NCBI GenBank assembly: GCA_017477005.1
Contig: JAFUXY010000380.1
Location: 1 to 10,549, forward strand
Source of the DNA: Lachnospiraceae bacterium
GTDB taxonomy: Bacteria; Bacillota; Clostridia; Lachnospirales; Lachnospiraceae
DNA: 10,549 nucleotides
Direction: 5' to 3'
Part shown: positions 7,359 through 10,549 of the stretch, one piece after another
Layout of the letters: every line of letters starts with the position of its first letter
Numbering within the stretch: position 1 is the first letter of the stretch
Notes under the pieces: generated by a model
What the model saw: the letters and a program-made list of their open reading frames with translations, nothing else
Databases searched by the model: none
Told to the model about the DNA's origin: nothing
Made by a program: the position numbers and the translations under genes

Positions 7359-8330
7359 ATGTTTAATTACATTGTCGCCGGGATCACCCAGCTTGAGACG
7401 ATTGTTAAAGTCAAAGAAATTCCGATTGCATTTCGGCCGAGCACAGAGTCGCACGATGCGATCCATACTTCGGCGGGAGGAGACGCTTTCAATATTTCCC
7501 TTGCTTTGAAGTGGCTGGGCGACGAAGTGAAGTTCATGACGGTGGTGGGCGAGCATCAGGATCTGTCGATCTTCAATCCCTCCGACCGCGAGGTGACGCT
7601 GGACACGAAATATGTGATGCCGGTGATGAAGGAATCGCCGATCGAGGTGCTGTTCTATGACGACTGGCGCAGGCAGCAGGGGTTTGAAGATTTGAAGGAT
7701 ATCCGCGAGGCGGAGTACGATACGGAACTCGTCGAGCCGATTGCGGATCAGGCAGATATGTTTGTTTTGTCAAACGCCAATTTCTGCCGCCCGTTTATCA
7801 AAATGGCGGAGTCGCATGGCAAGAAGCTGGCGGTGAAGATCCATAGCTTCAAGAGGGAAAAGGAGAAGTACAACACCGATTTTCTGGAGAACGCCAATAT
7901 TTTGTATTTCTCGGACAATTCCATCGAGGAAGAGCCATTTGCGTTCGTACAGGACATTGCGGATCGGTACAATACGGATATTATTATTTTGGGTCAGGGC
8001 GAGAAGGGCGTGATTTTGTATGATCGTTATCGCAAGATCAAGGTGCATTACGATCCTGTGAAATCTACCAAGATCGTCAACCTGGCGGGTTCGGACAATG
8101 CGTTTTTCGCGTGCTTTTTGCATTACTTCATGAAGACCGAGGATCCGAAGATGGCGGTACACAAGGCTCTGCTTTTCGCGTCCCACAAGATTGGGTATAT
8201 GGGTACGTCGAATGGGTTCATGACTGAGGAGCAGCTTGACCATTGGGATGAGCTGGTGTGGAATCCGAGAGGAACATCGGCCTTGGGCGGCGGCTTCAAT
8301 ATTCCGGGGATGCCGGGGCTGACGTTGTAG
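7359..8330 (+). CDS. PfkB/ribokinase-family sugar-kinase-like protein
   Basis: A 323-residue cytoplasmic protein of the PfkB fold, which normally phosphorylates sugars or nucleosides with ATP; the substrate is unknown. The N-terminal signature is AGGDAFNISLALKWLG (39-54), followed by VKFMTVVG. The middle holds NANFCRPF and IIILGQGEKGVILYD (208-222), matching the usual strand before the ATP site. The C-terminal signature is unusual: the normal DT-x-GAGD-x-F region reads NLAGSDNAFFACF (241-253), so the anion-hole and catalytic Asp motif is altered, with Asp246 shifted or replaced. Activity could differ or be lost. The tail (302-323) is glycine-rich. I chose ATG 7359 because AGAGG (7348-7352) is 6 nt upstream; ATG 7353 would touch the SD directly. 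It has its own promoter candidate and terminator, so is likely monocistronic. Confidence 0.85.
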   Translation: MFNYIVAGITQLETIVKVKEIPIAFRPSTESHDAIHTSAGGDAFNISLALKWLGDEVKFMTVVGEHQDLSIFNPSDREVTLDTKYVMPVMKESPIEVLFYDDWRRQQGFEDLKDIREAEYDTELVEPIADQADMFVLSNANFCRPFIKMAESHGKKLAVKIHSFKREKEKYNTDFLENANILYFSDNSIEEEPFAFVQDIADRYNTDIIILGQGEKGVILYDRYRKIKVHYDPVKSTKIVNLAGSDNAFFACFLHYFMKTEDPKMAVHKALLFASHKIGYMGTSNGFMTEEQLDHWDELVWNPRGTSALGGGFNIPGMPGLTL

Positions 8331-8352
8331 GGAAAACGAAAAATAGGATTAG

Positions 8353-8392
8353 TGATTTGAGGGGCTTTGATGAAAAGCCCCTTTTTGCAAAG
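8353..8392 (+). repeat. 40-bp direct repeat containing the terminator, copy 1
   Basis: Matches 9304-9343 at 39 of 40 positions, 951 bp apart; the only difference is C8379 against T9330. It spans the whole terminator hairpin, its T-run and the following GCAAAG. Together the copies bracket the first small-ORF/retropepsin unit. Confidence 0.9.
8361..8386 (+). terminator. Intrinsic terminator after the PfkB-family gene
   Basis: GGGGCTTT (8361-8368) pairs perfectly with AAAGCCCC (8374-8381) around a 5 nt loop, followed directly by TTTTT (8382-8386). It lies 30 nt after the stop codon and is a textbook Rho-independent terminator. Confidence 0.93.
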
Positions 8393-8432
8393 AAATGAAT
8401 ATATTCGTTCCAGCATAGGGAGGTGAAGCTAC

Positions 8433-8702
8433 ATGATTTCTATGATAAAAAGTAATGAAATGGAGACTCCTCAGGCTATTGAGGAAAGATATCCACATTG
8501 CAAATATATTTTAACAGACTTTCAAGACTTGAACCATATGCAGGGGCATCTGTACGCAGTCAGCGATGGAAAAGATTCTTTCCGTGAGCTATGCGAATTA
8601 TCAGATGTGTTAACGGATGAAGGGGTTATATGTATTATCATGGGTGAGTACGAAGAAGGAGGGATGATGATCGGTGTACAGCGTGAATTCAAAAAACAAT
8701 AG
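8433..8702 (+). CDS. Small protein of unknown function, partner of retropepsin 1
   Basis: An 89-residue acidic protein with no signal peptide or membrane segment. GGGAGGTGA (8418-8425) lies 7 nt before the ATG, an excellent SD, so I keep the first ATG over the in-frame one at 8442. The middle has a helix-like segment after a DGKD turn (residues about 45-60: DSFRELCELSDVLTDEG), then a strand (VICIIMGEYEE). I recognise no family. It overlaps the following retropepsin gene by 29 nt, in a different frame, so translation is probably coupled. The downstream small protein at 9361 has a loosely similar DG-x-D turn, helix, then strand ending in YE, which suggests, weakly, that the two are distant paralogues. 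Possible roles, as inference only, are protease substrate, inhibitor or adaptor. Confidence 0.75.
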   Translation: MISMIKSNEMETPQAIEERYPHCKYILTDFQDLNHMQGHLYAVSDGKDSFRELCELSDVLTDEGVICIIMGEYEEGGMMIGVQREFKKQ

Positions 8703-9096
8703 AGTTACTGTCCAATGTAATATACTGAAAAAGGGACGAATAAAATTTCTAGAAGCTGTATATGATACGGGAGCAAGATACACTTGCTTTCATGCCTCAT
8801 TTATCGATTCATCTTTGAAGGAAGAGGAGTTCAAAGATGAAGAGTGCAAAGCTTTGTCCGGGTTCGTCGGCAGTCAGGCATCGATATTTTACAAGTTCGA
8901 GGTAGACCGATTTGCGTTTGGCAATATAGATCTGTCAAGTCAGTTTGTATGGATTACATTTGATCCAGATGTGACATCGAATGTGGTAGGGCTTGACATC
9001 ATAAGGCGACTGACAAGGCTTTCAATTGGGGAAACCGATGAAATCCGTTTCTTTGAATCCATAGGGGAACTAAAACGATTTGTCGAAAACATATGA
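8674..9096 (+). CDS. Retropepsin-like aspartic protease 1, single domain
   Basis: A 140-residue soluble protein with the retropepsin pattern. The catalytic motif is D31-T-G-A in AVYDTGARYTCF, a flap-like segment GFVGSQ lies at 63-68, and the hydrophobic-Gly core VVGLDI (104-109) sits where retropepsins have ILG-x-D. With one DTG it would need to dimerise to be active. The GTG start at 8674 is 10 nt after AAGGAGGG (8656-8663), lying inside the previous gene; the ATGs at 8664 and 8667 belong to the other frame. There is no signal peptide, so it should act in the cytoplasm. Its partner is the small protein just upstream, and a paralogue lies at 9603. Retropepsin-like enzymes in bacteria are known but mostly uncharacterised; the substrate is unknown. 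Confidence 0.8.
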   Translation: MYSVNSKNNRVTVQCNILKKGRIKFLEAVYDTGARYTCFHASFIDSSLKEEEFKDEECKALSGFVGSQASIFYKFEVDRFAFGNIDLSSQFVWITFDPDVTSNVVGLDIIRRLTRLSIGETDEIRFFESIGELKRFVENI

Positions 9097-9128
9097 TGGT
9101 GTTGTGTAAAGGGTATGGAGGTGACACC

Positions 9129-9251
9129 ATGAGAGCGAATGATGAAGCAATCTTTTGGATGAGAAATGATGATTGGTTTAGAGTCGATGATGAACGGGAT
9201 TGCTTGGAATTGAGAGGGGATAAGGTTGGATGCCGAGCAGCAGGGGTATAG
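9129..9251 (+). CDS. 40-codon small ORF, possibly a broken gene
   Basis: Encodes 40 residues rich in Asp, Arg and Trp (start MRANDEAIFWMRNDDWFRVD). The ATG has a near-perfect SD, GGAGGTGA at 9117-9124, 4 nt upstream, which is the main reason to call it. It starts 32 nt after the retropepsin 1 stop and ends at TAG 9249-9251. After that stop the same frame stays open to TGA 9309-9311, reading FAGDVLMHDSIRELLI near its end, while the shifted frame in between (9229-9258) reads DAEQQGYRDC. This suggests a longer ancestral gene damaged by small indels, one perhaps at the T-run 9258-9263. Without a homologue this is inference, and the ORF could equally be an intact small protein. Confidence 0.45.
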   Translation: MRANDEAIFWMRNDDWFRVDDERDCLELRGDKVGCRAAGV

Positions 9252-9303
9252 GGACTGTTTTTTGCTGGTGATGTTCTGATGCACGATAGTATCAGGGAGT
9301 TAT

Positions 9304-9343
9304 TGATTTGAGGGGCTTTGATGAAAAGCTCCTTTTTGCAAAG
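9304..9343 (+). repeat. 40-bp direct repeat containing the terminator, copy 2
   Basis: Matches 8353-8392 with one substitution (T9330 for C8379). The substitution turns one G-C pair of the hairpin into G-U, so the fold is kept. It separates the two retropepsin units. Confidence 0.9.
9312..9337 (+). terminator. Intrinsic terminator between the two retropepsin units
   Basis: GGGGCTTT (9312-9319) pairs with AAAGCTCC (9325-9332), 8 bp with one G-U, followed by TTTTT (9333-9337). Only 15 nt lie between its T-run and the next SD, so there is no room for a full promoter after it. Confidence 0.85.
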
Positions 9344-9360
9344 TTTGGAGTTGGAGGAAT

Positions 9361-9606
9361 ATGGTTACGAAATATAGAAATCCGAAGAAAGTGTCAGTCA
9401 CGGATTATCTGGCAAATAAAGAAAATTCAGGAAGGGTTGCGGTTTTCGACCTTGGAATACCTGCAATAGTGGCGGAAGGCGATGGGACAGATTGGGTTGA
9501 ATTAGAATTGATGTATGAAAGTCTGCGAGAGCAAGGCGACTATGAGCTTGTCATAGTTCGGGGATACGAGCCAACGGTCACGAGATTTGAGAGGTTGCCT
9601 GTATGA
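9361..9606 (+). CDS. Small protein of unknown function, partner of retropepsin 2
   Basis: An 81-residue soluble protein with no export signal. The N-terminus is basic (VTKYRNPKKVS); the rest is acidic, with strand-like VAVFDLGIPAIVAEG, a DGTD turn, a helix-like stretch (WVELELMYESLREQG) and strand YELVIVRGYE. GGAGG (9353-9357) lies 3 nt before the ATG, a short but usable spacing. Its stop overlaps the retropepsin 2 start as ATGA, showing translational coupling. No family recognised. The order and rough pattern match the small gene at 8433, so it is probably the equivalent member of a duplicated and strongly diverged pair. No promoter fits between the upstream terminator and this start, so transcription likely comes from read-through. 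Confidence 0.75.
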   Translation: MVTKYRNPKKVSVTDYLANKENSGRVAVFDLGIPAIVAEGDGTDWVELELMYESLREQGDYELVIVRGYEPTVTRFERLPV

Positions 9607-10130
9607 CAGAACTTATTTTTCGAAAACATCAGTCCGGTTTTATCGCTCCGATTAAAATAAGCAAAAACCAGAATGCCATTATGCAGCTAGACACCGGTTC
9701 CCCAATAACGGTTATATCGATACCGGACATTTTGGCGCTTACGGAAGAAAAGCTATCGCTTTTCAGAATTCGTGTAGAGCAGTGTATCAACAAATACGGT
9801 ACGCTGGATTTTGGCGTTTATGGTTCGCAAATTACAAGGGTAAAGCATTTGTTTGTGCCATATGTAGTCAAGGACATCGAAATAGGCCATACAAAGGTGC
9901 CGAGATTTATGTTTTGGGTAGACGTGACGTTCTATAACAAGATGCAAATAGAACCGACTTCTATACTTTTTGGATATGATTATGTTTATTTTGGAAAAAA
10001 GTATTTTGATAATGACGATAGTTTTCATATTCAGATAGACAACATTTCTCCTGATACGAAATCTATAGGCTACGCGTTATCTAATATTGATGATAGAATC
10101 GATGAGATTGCGTTGCTTATGAGGTGGTAA
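9603..10130 (+). CDS. Retropepsin-like aspartic protease 2
   Basis: A 175-residue soluble protein. The catalytic motif is D30-T-G-S in MQLDTGSPITVIS, a stronger match than the DTGA of copy 1. A flap-like segment GVYGSQ (71-76) shares the GSQ core with copy 1, and ILFGYD (121-126) takes the ILG position. It is longer than copy 1 by a bigger segment between DTG and GSQ and by a C-terminal tail from about 135. The gene is notably AT-rich compared with the housekeeping genes. Its ATG overlaps the small-protein stop by 4 nt, and a terminator follows. It would act as a dimer in the cytoplasm; substrate unknown. The family call rests on the motif set and on its match to copy 1. Confidence 0.78.
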   Translation: MTELIFRKHQSGFIAPIKISKNQNAIMQLDTGSPITVISIPDILALTEEKLSLFRIRVEQCINKYGTLDFGVYGSQITRVKHLFVPYVVKDIEIGHTKVPRFMFWVDVTFYNKMQIEPTSILFGYDYVYFGKKYFDNDDSFHIQIDNISPDTKSIGYALSNIDDRIDEIALLMRW

Positions 10131-10134
10131 TATC

Positions 10135-10187
10135 CAGTGCCAAAGAAACTCCTTTGAAGAGAAATAAGGATTTTGGACTGTTTTTTT
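10135..10187 (+). terminator. Intrinsic terminator ending the retropepsin region
   Basis: CAGT plus CCAAA (10135-10138 and 10140-10144, one bulged G) pair with TTTGG plus ACTG (10172-10180), followed by seven T (10181-10187). The loop holds an inner hairpin TCCTT/AAGGA (10150-10154 with 10166-10170). It begins 5 nt after the retropepsin 2 stop and is unrelated in sequence to the repeated terminator at 8361 and 9312. Confidence 0.7.
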
Positions 10188-10208
10188 GATTCTTTCCCCA
10201 ATTTTTGT

Positions 10209-10237
10209 TTGCAATTTCCAAATAAAGGTAGTATAGT
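10209..10237 (+). promoter_or_regulatory. Strong sigma-70/SigA-type promoter
   Basis: TTGCAA (10209-10214) and TATAGT (10232-10237) are separated by exactly 17 nt; four of six and five of six bases match the consensus. It lies just after the terminator of the previous region. Transcription should begin near 10244, leaving a leader of about 275 nt before the ATG at 10521. Confidence 0.75.
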
Positions 10238-10262
10238 ACTATCGTTACCTATGCGGTGACCC

Positions 10263-10395
10263 GTGTTCGATTCGTGGCTATGTCCTTCTGACCAAAGGAT
10301 ATTCGGACGCAGGGGCTGCGGTGGACAAGATTCAAATCCGATATGTGGCTACATCCTTCTGACCAGGGGATGGATCGGAGGCGGAGTCGAAGTCC
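10263..10395 (+). ncRNA. Tandem structured leader RNA, candidate new cis-regulatory element
   Basis: Two stem-loop units lie 71 nt apart. Unit 1: outer stem GTGTTCGA/TCGGACGC (10263-10270 with 10303-10310), bulge ending GTGGCTA (10274-10280), inner stem 10280-10287 with 10295-10302, loop CTGACCA (10288-10294). Unit 2: outer stem TCCGAT/ATCGGA (10337-10342 with 10374-10379), bulge ending GTGGCTA (10345-10351), inner stem CATCCTT/GGGGATG (10352-10358 with 10366-10372), loop CTGACCA (10359-10365). Unit 2 is extended by GATTC/GAGTC (10329-10333 with 10384-10388) and GGAC/GTCC (10323-10326 with 10392-10395). Bulge and loop are identical while stem pairs change in step (T-A to C-G at the base, G-U to A-U next). 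The 3-base TGG/CCA match between bulge and loop could add a tertiary contact. I match it to no riboswitch class that I know. Confidence 0.6.
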
Positions 10396-10430
10396 GGGGT
10401 AGCGAGGCAATGTTGTTTAACGAAAGGAGG

Positions 10431-10489
10431 CTAGTCGAACTTGGTGAGAACGAGCGGAAGCGAAGTTTGAGCCATAGAGAGACTGTCAT
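10431..10489 (+). repeat. Dispersed intergenic repeat, copy 2
   Basis: Carries CTAGTCGAACTT (10431-10442) and GAGACTGTCAT (10479-10489), as at 2439-2487, with a different 36 nt middle made of purine-rich GAGCGGAAGCGAAG-type sequence. It is followed by CCGAAGCGAAGCG and then the SD of the next gene. GACT (10481-10484) and TCC (10489-10491) can pair with AGTC (10510-10513) and GGA (10506-10508), which would bury that SD. Confidence 0.6.
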
Positions 10490-10520
10490 CCGAAGCGAAG
10501 CGAAAGGAGAGTCAACAAGC

Positions 10521-10549
10521 ATGAAAAGAAAGTGGAATCAGTATTTAGC
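10521..10549 (+). CDS. Start of an unidentified gene, cut by the window end
   Basis: Only the first nine codons are present (MKRKWNQYL, then two more bases). AAAGGAG (10503-10509) lies 11 nt upstream of the ATG, a good SD. The basic opening would suit the n-region of a signal peptide or a membrane protein, but that is a guess from nine residues. It is the gene controlled by the promoter at 10209 and the structured leader, so its identity would help explain the leader. Confidence 0.6.

Noticed and set aside
8353..9343. An insertion sequence bounded by the 40-bp repeats.
   Set aside because: No transposase or integrase between them, and the repeats are direct terminators without terminal inverted repeats.
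10288..10294. CTGA in the loop as part of a hammerhead ribozyme core.
   Set aside because: The core needs CTGATGA and a GAAA opposite with three stems; here CTGA sits in a closed 7 nt loop.
10280..10302. tRNA-like anticodon arm: 7 nt loop CTGACCA on a paired stem, plus nearby TTCGATT and TTCAAAT resembling T-loops.
   Set aside because: The T-loop-like strings lie before, not after, the arm and have no matching 5-bp T-stems; there is no acceptor stem and the base after the would-be anticodon is C. No tRNA fits.

Overview
The window looks like a stretch of a Clostridia-type Firmicutes chromosome. Shine-Dalgarno sites are strong (GGAGG/GGAGGTGA), genes are packed on the plus strand with 1-4 nt overlaps, GTG and TTG starts occur, TGA is a stop, and there are two lipobox lipoproteins, a PEGA-type surface protein and an OmpR/PhoB two-component system. 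The exact taxon cannot be fixed from the sequence. No credible minus-strand gene was found.

Layout. (1) Positions 17-2438 hold a three-gene operon: a small lipoprotein, a sensor histidine kinase with a very short outside loop, and a response regulator. The lipoprotein is probably an accessory to the sensor. (2) Positions 2439-2618 hold a dispersed repeat and a long hairpin. (3) Positions 2619-7135 hold a tightly packed operon: proS (prolyl-tRNA synthetase with a C-terminal zinc domain), cca (CCA-adding enzyme with an HD domain) and a large PEGA-type lipoprotein with a Thr/Asn/Gly/Ser-rich tail. (4) Positions 7136-7358 hold two nested hairpins and a probable promoter for a PfkB-family sugar-kinase-like gene (7359-8330), which ends at a clear intrinsic terminator.

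(5) Positions 8353-10187 are an AT-richer accessory region. Two units each consist of a small ORF of 80-90 codons overlapping a gene for a single-domain retropepsin-like aspartic protease. The terminator after the pfkB gene recurs almost unchanged (39 of 40 bases) between the two units. A 40-codon, possibly broken ORF lies just before the second copy, and a third, unrelated terminator closes the region.

(6) From about 10209 a strong promoter starts a leader of about 275 nt. Its first half holds two tandem RNA stem-loop units with identical bulge (GTGGCTA) and loop (CTGACCA) sequences on stems that differ by compensating changes. Its second half holds the second copy of the dispersed repeat. 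It leads into a gene starting at 10521 that the window cuts after nine codons.

The best candidates for something undescribed are the tandem leader RNA and the duplicated small-protein/retropepsin module. Housekeeping assignments (proS, cca, histidine kinase, response regulator) are firm; the roles of the accessory genes are unknown.
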